Assembly (NCBI RefSeq): GCF_014268935.2
Contig: NZ_JABWRJ020000003.1
Location: forward strand, 434,001-498,000
Source of the DNA: Pseudomonas peradeniyensis
GTDB taxonomy: Bacteria > Pseudomonadota > Gammaproteobacteria > Pseudomonadales > Pseudomonadaceae
Direction: 5' to 3'
Length of the DNA stretch: 64,000 nt
The notes under the pieces are model-generated. The model was not told where the DNA came from, ran no database searches, and saw nothing but the letters and a program-made list of their open reading frames with translations. Positions 8,319 through 16,034 of this stretch are shown in pieces. The translations under genes and the position numbers were made by a program. Position 1 is the stretch's first letter, and the number at the start of each line of letters is the position of its first letter.

Positions 8319-9011
8319 TTACTCGGCCCTCATGAAGCCGCGAGCGGCGCGCTTTTCCAGGAAGTGCATGCCCGTCATGGCAATGACGGTGAGGCCCAGG
8401 TAGATGCAGGCGGCAACGGAGTAGAACGTGAATGCCTTATTGGTCGCGTTTACACCTATCTGCGCGTGGCGCATGATTTCTTCCAACCCGATCACCGAGA
8501 CCAGCGCGGTGTCCTTCATCAGAATCATGAATAGGTTGCCCAGGCCAGGCAGGGCGATGCGCCACATCTGCGGCAGGATGATCCGCGACAGGATGCGACC
8601 CTTCGACAGGCCCAGGGCTATGCCGGCTTCACGATGCCCCTTGGGGATGGCCAGGATGGCACCGCGGAACACTTCCGTCGCATAGGCGCCGAAGCACAGG
8701 CCGAGCGCAATCACGCCCGCAGCAAATGCGCTGAGTTCCAGGCCTGGAATGCCCAGGGCATCGCCGATACGGTTCATCATGGTGACCGTACCGAGATAGA
8801 TGAGCAGCACCCAAAGCAGCTCGGGTACGCCGCGCACCAATGTGGAATACGTGCCGCCAAGCCATTGCAGTGGTTTGACTTGCGAGGTCTTGGCCAGTGC
8901 GCCGAGCAGGCCCAGGGCCAGCCCCAGCAGCAAGGCGCAGAGCGCCAGTTTTACGGTCATCACAGTGCCGGCGATCAGGGCCGGACCGAATCCGTGCAGG
9001 TCGATTATCAT
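8319..9011 (-). CDS. hisQ: Histidine/basic amino acid ABC transporter permease (HisQ-type)
   Basis: 230 residues, five or so membrane helices. The EAA loop is GHREAGIALGLSKGRILSRIILPQMWRIALPG. It forms a heterodimeric channel with the adjacent HisM-type permease. It begins 68 bp after the binding-protein stop, a usual gap in this operon type because the binding protein is made in excess. Substrate specificity is set by the binding protein; the symbol is given by analogy. Confidence 0.85.
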   Translation of the reverse strand: MIIDLHGFGPALIAGTVMTVKLALCALLLGLALGLLGALAKTSQVKPLQWLGGTYSTLVRGVPELLWVLLIYLGTVTMMNRIGDALGIPGLELSAFAAGVIALGLCFGAYATEVFRGAILAIPKGHREAGIALGLSKGRILSRIILPQMWRIALPGLGNLFMILMKDTALVSVIGLEEIMRHAQIGVNATNKAFTFYSVAACIYLGLTVIAMTGMHFLEKRAARGFMRAE

Positions 9012-9079
9012 GGGTAGGTTTGTTCAAGGGACAGGCACCGCATCAGCGGTGCCTGTCGGGGCGAATCAAGAGGTGCGAG

Positions 9080-9841
9080 TCAGTAAATGCTGAACGGGAA
9101 ATACTTGTCGTTGATCTTTTTGTAGGTCCCGTCGGCAATGATTTCCTTCAGTGCGGCATTGAGCCTTTTACGCAGCGCGTCGTCACCTTTGCGCACGGCG
9201 ATGCCGACCTTGTCATCCTCGTTGACCGGCTCACCCTTGAACTCGTAGTTCTTGCCGGCTTCGGATTTCAGCCAATCGTAGTTGGCGTACTTGTCGGCGA
9301 GGATGGCATCGAGGCGGCCGGAGGTCAGGTCGAGGTAAGCATTTTGCTGGCCGTCGTAGAGGTTGACCTTGAACTCATTGTCCATGCCGCCGTTGTCGTC
9401 CAGCCAGGTCGCAGCCTGTGTGGCGCGCTGGGTGCCGATGGTCTTGCCCTTGAGCGAAGCGCGGTCGGTCTTGAAGTCGACGTTCTTCGGCGCGATGAAC
9501 TGCTGCTTGTTCGAGTAGTAGTAGTCGGTGAAGTCAACGGCCTGCTTGCGCTCGTCGGTGATCGACAGCGAGGAGATCAGGAAGTCGAACTTCTTGGCGT
9601 TCAACGCCGGGATGATGCCGTCCCAGTCGGAGGTGACCACTTCGCACTCGACCTTCATCTTGGCGCAAAGGGCGTCGCCGATGTCCTTGTCGAAGCCGAC
9701 GACCTGGCCGCTGGCATCCTTGTTGTTGAACGGTGGGTAGGCGGCTTCGATACCCATGCGCAGTTTCTCGGCGGCCATGGCGTTGGCCGACATCACCAGC
9801 GTGGCAGCAGCTGCCAGGAGGAACTTCTTGTAGGTCTGCAT
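9080..9841 (-). CDS. hisJ: Periplasmic basic amino acid-binding protein (HisJ/ArgT-type)
   Basis: 253 residues when started at MQTYKKFLLA (9841). The 14 residues upstream in frame are not signal-peptide-like. A cleavable signal peptide ends near NAMAA. The mature protein is a class F solute-binding protein: LRMGIEAAYPPFNNKDASGQ for the first ligand loop, FDFLISSLSITDERKQAVDFTDYYY for the hinge region, and GTQRATQAATWL. The DFTD and R-T-x-x motifs that bind the amino acid backbone fit lysine/arginine/ornithine/histidine binders. It starts 11 bp after the ATPase stop. Confidence 0.87.
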   Translation of the reverse strand: MQTYKKFLLAAAATLVMSANAMAAEKLRMGIEAAYPPFNNKDASGQVVGFDKDIGDALCAKMKVECEVVTSDWDGIIPALNAKKFDFLISSLSITDERKQAVDFTDYYYSNKQQFIAPKNVDFKTDRASLKGKTIGTQRATQAATWLDDNGGMDNEFKVNLYDGQQNAYLDLTSGRLDAILADKYANYDWLKSEAGKNYEFKGEPVNEDDKVGIAVRKGDDALRKRLNAALKEIIADGTYKKINDKYFPFSIY

Positions 9842-9852
9842 GTAGTGCTCCG

Positions 9853-10626
9853 TTAGCGGTGGCTGGACATGAATTGCTTGCAACGCGCCGAGGTCGGGTT
9901 CTCGAAGACCTGCTGCGGCGATCCTTGCTCTTCGACCAGGCCCTGGTGCAGGAAGACCACTTCACTGGACACCTGGCGGGCAAAGTTCATCTCGTGCGTC
10001 ACCAGCAGCATGGTACGGCCTTCTTCGGCCAATGCGCGGATGACGTTAAGCACTTCCTGGACCATTTCCGGATCGAGCGCCGAGGTCGGCTCGTCGAACA
10101 GGATGACCTTGGGCTTCATGGCCAGGGTACGGGCGATGGCGGCACGCTGTTGCTGGCCACCGGAAAGCTGGGCGGGGTAGCTGTGGCGTTTGTCGAAGAT
10201 GCCGACCTTGTTCAGCAGCGCCTCGGCGTGCTCGGTGGCCTCGGCCTTGCTCTGGCCGAGCACGCGGCGCGGCGCCTCGATGATGTTGTCGAGGATCGAC
10301 ATGTGCGGCCACAGGTTGAAATTCTGGAAGACAAAGCCGATCTCGCTGCGCAGGCGGTTGATCTGGCGGTTGTCGGCGGCGATCAGGTCGCCGTTTTTCT
10401 GCGCCTTGAGCTTGAGGGTCTCGCCGGCGACGATGATTTCGCCCTGATGCGGGTTCTCCAGCAGGTTGATGCAGCGCAGCAGGGTGGACTTGCCAGAGCC
10501 GGACGAGCCGAGGATGGAGATCACGTCACCGTCGCGCGCGGTCAGCGAAATGCCCTTGAGAATTTCCTGCTCGCCATAGCGTTTGTGCAGGTTGCGGATT
10601 TCCAGCGCGGGCGTGGCCTGGGCCAT
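9853..10626 (-). CDS. hisP: Histidine/basic amino acid ABC transporter ATPase (HisP-type)
   Basis: 257 residues. Walker A GSSGSGKSTL, Q-loop FVFQNFNLWPHM, signature LSGGQQQRAAIARTL, Walker B VILFDEPTSALDPE and the switch histidine LLVTHEM are all intact. Close to E. coli HisP in sequence and length. It is first in the four-gene operon and supplies energy to the HisQM-type channel. A 606-bp spacer upstream separates it from the divergent gabP and should hold both promoters. Confidence 0.9.
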   Translation of the reverse strand: MAQATPALEIRNLHKRYGEQEILKGISLTARDGDVISILGSSGSGKSTLLRCINLLENPHQGEIIVAGETLKLKAQKNGDLIAADNRQINRLRSEIGFVFQNFNLWPHMSILDNIIEAPRRVLGQSKAEATEHAEALLNKVGIFDKRHSYPAQLSGGQQQRAAIARTLAMKPKVILFDEPTSALDPEMVQEVLNVIRALAEEGRTMLLVTHEMNFARQVSSEVVFLHQGLVEEQGSPQQVFENPTSARCKQFMSSHR

Positions 10627-11232
10627 GTGCGGTCCTCATGTGTTCGGGTGCGTTCCCAGCTGTTGGCGGCCTTCCTGGCGAGCGCCACGCTAGCATAGCG
10701 GCGCAATGGCGGCCAACCGGGTCGCGGGGAGCTCGGGTCGCTGGTGGGACAGTTTGTCGCATCGCTGCAGTGGACTGTCGCCAGGATATCCGCAATGGCG
10801 TTTTGCCCAGCACCGGAGCTTTGATGAAAAAAGGCGCGATGGTGCCAGCTTTGTTCCGGTCTGGGAAGCCGTTTTTGGCCGGGTGGCACTGTGTCGCGGG
10901 TTATGCGAGTGCGCGGTTGCGCCTTGAGGTTGCGCTTTGCCCTGCCCTGAATTTGTGCCCAGGTGTTACCGAGGGGCACCTTTGGTGCGTTTGTAAGTGG
11001 GTATTTCAGTAATCCCAACTTGGCATGGGGATTTGACGACCTTTCGGTCAAAGCTTGGCACAATGCCCTGCAAGCCGCGTCGTTATTGGTTACAGAAACA
11101 TTTCAGACGAAAGCCATTCTCAGCTGGCCCGCTTATTGCCATCTCGAAACCACTGAATGCAGCGACGCCCACTCACACCTCGGCGCGCTGGCCAGTCATT
11201 CGTGTAGTCCACCTCCTTACAAAGGTAGTTTT
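10627..11232. other. Divergent promoter region of the His-type ABC operon and gabP
   Basis: 606 bp without a credible gene. It holds an inverted repeat TTTGAC-GACCTTTC-GGTCAAA at about 11031-11052. Just after it lies TTGGCACAATGCCCTGC, which looks like a sigma-54 element but has an 11-bp instead of a 10-bp GG-GC spacing, so I do not call it one. Confidence 0.45.
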
Positions 11233-12618
11233 ATGAGCGGTAACAATTCCAATGACCTCGCTCAGGGGCTCAAGCAACGGCATGTGACCATGCTGTCGAT
11301 TGCCGGCGTGATCGGCGCCGGCCTGTTCGTCGGCTCCGGCCATGCCATCGCTGCCGCCGGCCCTGCCGTGCTGCTGGCCTACGCCGCCGCCGGTACCCTG
11401 GTGGTGCTGGTGATGCGCATGCTCGGCGAAATGGCGGTCGCCTCGCCTGACACCGGTTCCTTCTCCACCTACGCCGACCGCGCCATTGGGCGCTGGGCCG
11501 GTTTCACCATCGGTTGGCTGTACTGGTGGTTCTGGGTCCTGGTGATCCCGCTGGAGGCCAACGCCGCCGCCGCCATCCTGCATGCCTGGTTCCCGTCGGT
11601 GGACCTGTGGGCCTTCTCCCTGATCATCACCCTGGCGCTGACCGTCACCAACCTGTTCAGCGTGAAGAACTACGGTGAGTTCGAGTTCTGGTTCGCCCTG
11701 CTCAAGGTGCTGGCGATCATCGGCTTCATCGTCGTCGGTTGCGCGGCCATGTTCGGCATGGTGCCGAGCAGCCAGGTCAGCGGCATCAGCCACTTGTTCG
11801 ATACCCAGGGCTTCATGCCCAACGGCCTGGGCGCGGTGCTGGCCGCGATGCTCACCACCATGTTCTCGTTCATGGGTACCGAGATCGTCACCATCGCCGC
11901 TGCCGAGTCGAAAGACCCGGGCCGCCAGATCAGCAAGGCCACCAACTCGGTGATCTGGCGTATCTGCCTGTTCTACCTGGTGTCGATCTTCCTGGTAGTG
12001 GCCATGGTGCCGTGGAACGATCCGACCCTGGCCGAAAAAGGCTCCTACCAGACCGTCCTCAGCCTGATCGGCGTGCCGAATGCCAAGCTGATCGTCGACA
12101 TCGTCGTGCTGATCGCCGTGACCAGCTGCCTGAACTCGGCGCTGTACACCTCCTCGCGCATGCTGTTCTCCCTGAGCAAGCGTGGCGACGCTCCGGCCAT
12201 CGCCCAGCGCACCACCAAGGCGGGCACCCCGCACTGGGCCGTGCTGCTCTCCACTGCCGCTGCCTTCCTGTGCGTGTTCGCCAACTTCCTGGCCCCGGCC
12301 GCAGTGTTCGAGTTCCTGCTGGCCAGCTCCGGCGCCATCGCCCTGCTGGTGTACCTGGTGATCGCCGTGTCGCAACTGCGCATGCGTGCCCAGCGTGAGG
12401 CGAAGGGCGAGAAGATCTCGTTCAAGATGTGGATGTTCCCGGGCCTGACCTGGGCGACCATCGCTTTCATCATTGCCATTCTGGTGGTGATGGGCCTGCG
12501 TGAAGACCACCGTGCCGAGATCATCGCCACGGCCATCCTGAGCATTGGTGTGGTGGCGGCTGGCCTGCTGGTGCACCGCAAGCGTGGCGCTGCTGCGCGG
12601 GTGGCGCTGGATAGCTGA
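11233..12618 (+). CDS. gabP: GABA permease (APC family)
   Basis: 461 residues, 12 membrane helices. The N-terminal region LAQGLKQRHVTMLSIAGVIGAGLFVGSG and long blocks such as GSFSTYADRAIGRWAGFTIGW, SVKNYGEFEFWFALLKV, FSFMGTEIVTIAAAES and TSCLNSALYTSSRML are nearly identical to E. coli GabP, so the assignment to 4-aminobutyrate:proton symport is strong. I start it at ATG 11233; a longer frame upstream runs through non-coding DNA. No gabDT neighbours are present, so it is a stand-alone uptake gene. A good terminator follows. Confidence 0.9.
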   Translation: MSGNNSNDLAQGLKQRHVTMLSIAGVIGAGLFVGSGHAIAAAGPAVLLAYAAAGTLVVLVMRMLGEMAVASPDTGSFSTYADRAIGRWAGFTIGWLYWWFWVLVIPLEANAAAAILHAWFPSVDLWAFSLIITLALTVTNLFSVKNYGEFEFWFALLKVLAIIGFIVVGCAAMFGMVPSSQVSGISHLFDTQGFMPNGLGAVLAAMLTTMFSFMGTEIVTIAAAESKDPGRQISKATNSVIWRICLFYLVSIFLVVAMVPWNDPTLAEKGSYQTVLSLIGVPNAKLIVDIVVLIAVTSCLNSALYTSSRMLFSLSKRGDAPAIAQRTTKAGTPHWAVLLSTAAAFLCVFANFLAPAAVFEFLLASSGAIALLVYLVIAVSQLRMRAQREAKGEKISFKMWMFPGLTWATIAFIIAILVVMGLREDHRAEIIATAILSIGVVAAGLLVHRKRGAAARVALDS

Positions 12619-12633
12619 TCCGCATGTGAAACG

Positions 12634-12668
12634 AAAAGGCCGCGCCCTGTGAGGGGCGCGGCCTTTTT
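12634..12668 (+). terminator. Rho-independent terminator of gabP
   Basis: AAAAGGCCGCGCCC-TGTGA-GGGCGCGGCCTTTTT: a 14-bp GC-rich stem with T-tract, 16 bp after the gabP stop. It can also serve the converging gene at 12698-13141. Confidence 0.9.
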
Positions 12669-12697
12669 GTTTGACTTGTGCGGGTGGCGGGAGCGAC

Positions 12698-13141
12698 TCA
12701 GCCGAACTGTTTCTGCTGTTGCTGCTGCCTGGCCACGACTTCCGAGGCAGTGACATAGGCATCCTGGAACTCGTCGCTCTCCAGCCAGGCCATGGTTGCA
12801 TCCTCGTCGGCGCCGTCGAGCCATTTTCGGTAAGCGGTGAACACCAGGACGATGTAGTCGGTGGCGTGTTCTTCCTTGTGGCCCTTGAGCACCAGCGCCA
12901 GCAGCGGGTCGACCAGGAATACCGAGATCATCGGCACCAGGCCGTTTTCCTGGGCTTCCTTCATCTTTTCGAACAGGCTGTTGTAGCTGCCCGACTCCAT
13001 GGCCTTGTTGAACACCTGCTCGACGCTGGCGCTGTCGCCGGCGCTGGCCTTGACCGCCTGGCCGCTGCGTACCATGCGGTTTTGCTTGGCCTTGGTGGCG
13101 GCGCGTTTGGCGCGTTTCTGTTGTTTGGTGTTGGTGGCCAT
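12698..13141 (-). CDS. Conserved hypothetical protein (basic N-terminus, Gln-rich C-terminus)
   Basis: 147 residues from the ATG at 13141 (Shine-Dalgarno AAGGA 9-10 nt upstream). A longer frame to 13261 would be translated from a REP element and is rejected. The first ~35 residues are a very basic, Ala/Lys/Arg-rich helix (MATNTKQQKRAKRAATKAK). The middle is helical and acidic (YRKWLDGADEDATMAWLESDEFQDAYV), and the C-terminus is a poly-Gln run (RQQQQQKQFG). No known fold is recognised. I know similar proteins only as Pseudomonas hypotheticals. Confidence 0.75.
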   Translation of the reverse strand: MATNTKQQKRAKRAATKAKQNRMVRSGQAVKASAGDSASVEQVFNKAMESGSYNSLFEKMKEAQENGLVPMISVFLVDPLLALVLKGHKEEHATDYIVLVFTAYRKWLDGADEDATMAWLESDEFQDAYVTASEVVARQQQQQKQFG

Positions 13142-13218
13142 GGGGGTTGGTCCTTGGGGTGTCTGGTAAAGGCGCGTATTGAAGCGTAGTTGCCAGGGAA
13201 ACCCAAGCTTTGCGACAG

Positions 13219-13326
13219 AGGGGCCGCTGTGCGGCCCTTTCGCCGGCAAGCCGGCTCCCACAAAGAGCGGTATGCGCTGTACCTGTGGGAGCCGGCTTGC
13301 CGGCGAAAGGGCTGCGCAGCAGCCCC
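13219..13326. repeat. Convergent REP pair (GCCGGCTTGCCGGCGA family)
   Basis: Two inverted REP copies: TTTCGCCGGCAAGCCGGC then, 37 bp on, GCCGGCTTGCCGGCGAAA. A GGGCCGC...GCGGCCC hairpin lies outside on one side and GGGCTGCGCAGCAGCCC on the other. Located between two minus-strand genes. Confidence 0.85.
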
Positions 13327-13332
13327 AGGGGC

Positions 13333-14343
13333 TTAACTGGCCAGCACCACCGGCTCATCCTCCTCGAACCCCCGCGAAGCCCGCCCGACCAGCAACGGAT
13401 CCGGCGCATGCGCCACGCTGTGGTCCTTGCCTGGATAATCCAGCGAATGCAGGAAGTGGCGAATGCAGTTGATCCGTGCCCGCTTCTTGTCGTCCGACTT
13501 GATCACCGTCCACGGTGCATCGGCGGTGTCGGTGTGGAAGAACATCGCTTCCTTGGCTGCGGTGTAGTCCTCCCACTTGTCCAGCGACTTGATGTCGATG
13601 GGCGACAGCTTCCAGTGCTTGAGCGGATCGTCGCGGCGAGAGATGAAGCGGCGCAACTGCTCCTCGCGGTTCACCGAAAACCAGAACTTGAACAGCAGGA
13701 TGCCGCTGTTGCACAGCATGCGCTCCAGCTCCGGCGCCTGGCGCATGAACTCCAGGTACTGCAGGGGCGAGCAGAAATCCATGACCTTCTCGACCCCGGC
13801 ACGGTTGTACCAGGAGCGGTCGAAGAACACCATTTCGCCGGCTGTGGGCAGGTGCTGGACATAGCGCTGGAAGTACCACTGCCCCTTCTCCTGCTCGGAG
13901 GGCTTCTCCAGCGCGACAATACGCGCGCCGCGTGGATTCAGGTGCTCCATGAAGCGCTTGATGGTGCCGCCCTTGCCGGCGGCGTCACGGCCCTCGAACA
14001 GCACGACGATGCGCTGGCCGGTTTCCTTCACCCAGTTCTGCACCTTGAGCAGCTCGATCTGCAGGTCATGCTTGGCCTTCTCGTAGTCCTGGCGGCGCAT
14101 GCGCGTGCGGTAGGGGTAGTTGGCCGGCAGGCGAGCGGAGGTGCTGTCTTCGTTGCTGCCTTTGCGGGCGTTGGCCACTTCCAGGGCGGCGGGCTGCTGA
14201 CTGACCTGGGTGATGGTCTCTTGCGCGGCGGTGCTGGTGGCCGGCTTGCGCTGGCGTGGGCGACGAGGGCGAGGGGCTGGCTTGGGGCTGCTGTCGGCCT
14301 CGGTGGGCGCTGGCAGGAGGAGGGTGGCGGATTCTTCGCTCAT
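13333..14343 (-). CDS. ppk2: Polyphosphate kinase 2 family protein
   Basis: 336 residues from ATG 14343; the in-frame extension to 14646 runs through the tRNA-Phe gene and is false. Residues ~80-330 are the PPK2 kinase domain: Walker A FEGRDAAGKGGTIKRF (117-131), Walker B FFDRSWYNRAGVEKVM (174-188) and the lid region SRRDDPLKHWKLSPIDIKSLDKW. PPK2 enzymes phosphorylate nucleoside diphosphates with polyphosphate (or the reverse). Only one domain is present, so it is a class I-type NDP kinase rather than a two-domain class II. Residues ~1-75 are a low-complexity Pro/Arg/Ser extension. Confidence 0.92.
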   Translation of the reverse strand: MSEESATLLLPAPTEADSSPKPAPRPRRPRQRKPATSTAAQETITQVSQQPAALEVANARKGSNEDSTSARLPANYPYRTRMRRQDYEKAKHDLQIELLKVQNWVKETGQRIVVLFEGRDAAGKGGTIKRFMEHLNPRGARIVALEKPSEQEKGQWYFQRYVQHLPTAGEMVFFDRSWYNRAGVEKVMDFCSPLQYLEFMRQAPELERMLCNSGILLFKFWFSVNREEQLRRFISRRDDPLKHWKLSPIDIKSLDKWEDYTAAKEAMFFHTDTADAPWTVIKSDDKKRARINCIRHFLHSLDYPGKDHSVAHAPDPLLVGRASRGFEEDEPVVLAS

Positions 14344-14462
14344 GGAGGTCCTTGCGGGGGTCGGTCGAATGTCCGCCTTCCATCCTATGCAGGAGTGAAG
14401 GTAGGCATTTTGATATCGATCAACCAGGGGCGCAGGGTTTCTGGGGTAAAACTGCAGACAAC

Positions 14463-14490
14463 AAAAAACCCGCACTAGGCGGGTTTCTTG
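14463..14490 (-). terminator. Terminator of tRNA-Phe
   Basis: AAACCCGC-ACTAG-GCGGGTTT with flanking A and T runs, about 45 bp past the 3' end of the minus-strand tRNA-Phe. Confidence 0.8.
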
Positions 14491-14531
14491 TGTCGCTTCG
14501 GGTAACTTTGCAACCACCAGAAGCTTGAAGG

Positions 14532-14607
14532 TGGTGCCCAGAGACGGAGTCGAACCGCCGACACGAGGATTTTCAATCCTCTGCTCTACCGACTGAGCTA
14601 TCTGGGC
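14532..14607 (-). tRNA. tRNA-Phe (anticodon GAA)
   Basis: The reverse strand gives a full cloverleaf: acceptor GCCCAGA/TCTGGGC, D-arm AGCTCAGTCGGTAGAGC, anticodon stem GAGGA/TCCTC with loop TTGAAAA, T-arm GGTTCGACTCC, discriminator A and encoded CCA. No integrase is adjacent, so this tRNA is not visibly used as an insertion site here. Confidence 0.97.
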
Positions 14608-14697
14608 GACGAGGTGCATTAAATAGATTTCCGAACCGACCGTCAACGACTTTTTTGAAAAAATTTAAATTAATTCCGTCGCTTACGGTTTTCGGGG

Positions 14698-14970
14698 TCA
14701 ATTCGAGGGTGGCACGTAGCCTTCGGCCTGGGCGTAATCCTCACCGGCGAAGAACTTGTCCATCTCGGCCTGGATGAATTTGCGGTCCTCGGCATTCATC
14801 ATGTTCAGGCGCTTCTCGTTGATCAGCATGGTCTGGTGGTCCTGCCACTCCTTCCAGGCTTTCTGCGAGATGTGCTCGAAGATGTCCTGGCCCTTGGCGC
14901 CCGGATAGGGCGGGCGGTCCAGGCCTGGGAGTTCTTCGTTGTACTTGCGGCACTTCACGGTGCGGGTCAT
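14698..14970 (-). CDS. yggX: Fe(II)-trafficking / oxidative damage protection protein YggX
   Basis: 90 residues, the usual family length. RTVKCRKYNEELPGLDRPPYPGAKGQDIFEHIS and WKEWQDHQTMLINEKRLNM are classic YggX blocks, with the single conserved cysteine at residue 7 (VKCRK). The protein is a cytosolic factor that limits damage to Fe-S clusters. Its start overlaps the mutY stop by 4 nt, a pairing also found in enteric bacteria. This makes sense because MutY is itself an Fe-S protein. Confidence 0.95.
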   Translation of the reverse strand: MTRTVKCRKYNEELPGLDRPPYPGAKGQDIFEHISQKAWKEWQDHQTMLINEKRLNMMNAEDRKFIQAEMDKFFAGEDYAQAEGYVPPSN

Positions 14971-16034
14971 GGCTTGTCTCCTGCAATCAGTTCGTCGGCC
15001 GCGCGTTGCAGCAGCTTCTTGACCGGGGCGGCGAGGCCCAGGCGCGGCGGGGTGGCGAGGTTATACCAGAGCCAGTCGGGCTCGGCCACGTGCGAGCCGA
15101 CGGGCTCGACACGCACCAGCCAGGGCTCGATGGCCAGCTGGAAATGGCTGAAGGTATGGGTCAGGCCGTCCAGGGCCTGGCTGCCGCTCAGGCGCAGGCC
15201 GTGCTGGTAGGCGAGGTCATCGAGCTGTTCCAGGCTGTCCAGCTCCGGCAGGCTCCACAGTCCGCCCCACAGGCCGGTGGAAGGCCGGCGATAGAGCAGG
15301 ATCGCGCCTTCGTGGTTGGTCAGCAGCGGCATCAGGGTCTTGCGCTGGGGCAGGGCTTTGCGCGGCTTGGGCTCGGGGTAGCGGGTTTCCTCGCCATGCA
15401 GGTGCGCCTCACAACCCCTTTGCAGCGGGCAGATCAGGCAACTGGGCTTGCTGCGGGTGCACAGCGTGGCGCCCATGTCCATCATCGCCTGGGTGAAGTG
15501 GTTCACCCGGGTCATCGGCGTGAAGCGCTCGGCGGTGGCCCAGAGCTGATTGGCCACTTTGGGTTCGCCGGGGTAGCCGGCCTGTGCGGTAAAGCGGGCC
15601 AGCACGCGCTTGACGTTGCCGTCGAGGATCGGCGCGCGGATGCCCATGCTGATGCTGGCGATGGCGCCCGCCGTGGAGCGCCCGATACCGGGCAATTCGG
15701 TGAGTTGCTCGACGCTGCGCGGGAACTCGCCGCCATGCTGCTCGACAACGATCTTCGCGGCTTTTTGCAGGTTACGGGCGCGGGTGTAGTAGCCAAGGCC
15801 CGTCCACAGGTGCAGCACTTCGTCCTCCGGCGCCTCGGCCAGGGCCTGCACGGTCGGCAGGGCCTGCATGAAGCGGTCGAAGTAGTTGAGCACGGTGCTG
15901 ACTTGCGTCTGCTGCAGCATGATTTCGGAGACCCACACCCGATACGGGTTGATGCCCTGTTGCCAGGGCAGGTCGTGGCGGCCGTGCTGGTCGTACCAGT
16001 CCAGCACGGCGCTGGAGAACTGCTGGGGGCTCAT
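14967..16034 (-). CDS. mutY: A/G-specific adenine DNA glycosylase
   Basis: 355 residues. It removes adenine mispaired with 8-oxoguanine. The catalytic glutamate is in WVSEIMLQQTQV (E37), the helix-hairpin-helix is LPGIGRSTAGAI (114-125), and the catalytic aspartate is in ILDGNVKRVL (D138). The 4Fe-4S ligands are C192, C199, C202 and C208 in the exact C-x6-C-x2-C-x5-C spacing. The C-terminal ~130 residues form the NUDIX-like domain that reads 8-oxoG (LLYRRPSTGLWGGLWSLPE). It overlaps the genes on both sides by 4 nt in an asmA-mutY-yggX operon. Confidence 0.97.
   Translation of the reverse strand: MSPQQFSSAVLDWYDQHGRHDLPWQQGINPYRVWVSEIMLQQTQVSTVLNYFDRFMQALPTVQALAEAPEDEVLHLWTGLGYYTRARNLQKAAKIVVEQHGGEFPRSVEQLTELPGIGRSTAGAIASISMGIRAPILDGNVKRVLARFTAQAGYPGEPKVANQLWATAERFTPMTRVNHFTQAMMDMGATLCTRSKPSCLICPLQRGCEAHLHGEETRYPEPKPRKALPQRKTLMPLLTNHEGAILLYRRPSTGLWGGLWSLPELDSLEQLDDLAYQHGLRLSGSQALDGLTHTFSHFQLAIEPWLVRVEPVGSHVAEPDWLWYNLATPPRLGLAAPVKKLLQRAADELIAGDKP

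Noticed and set aside
11047..11070. Sigma-54 promoter of gabP (TTGGCACAATGCCCTGC)
   Set aside because: GG and GC are 11 bp apart instead of 10, a spacing that normally abolishes sigma-54 recognition.
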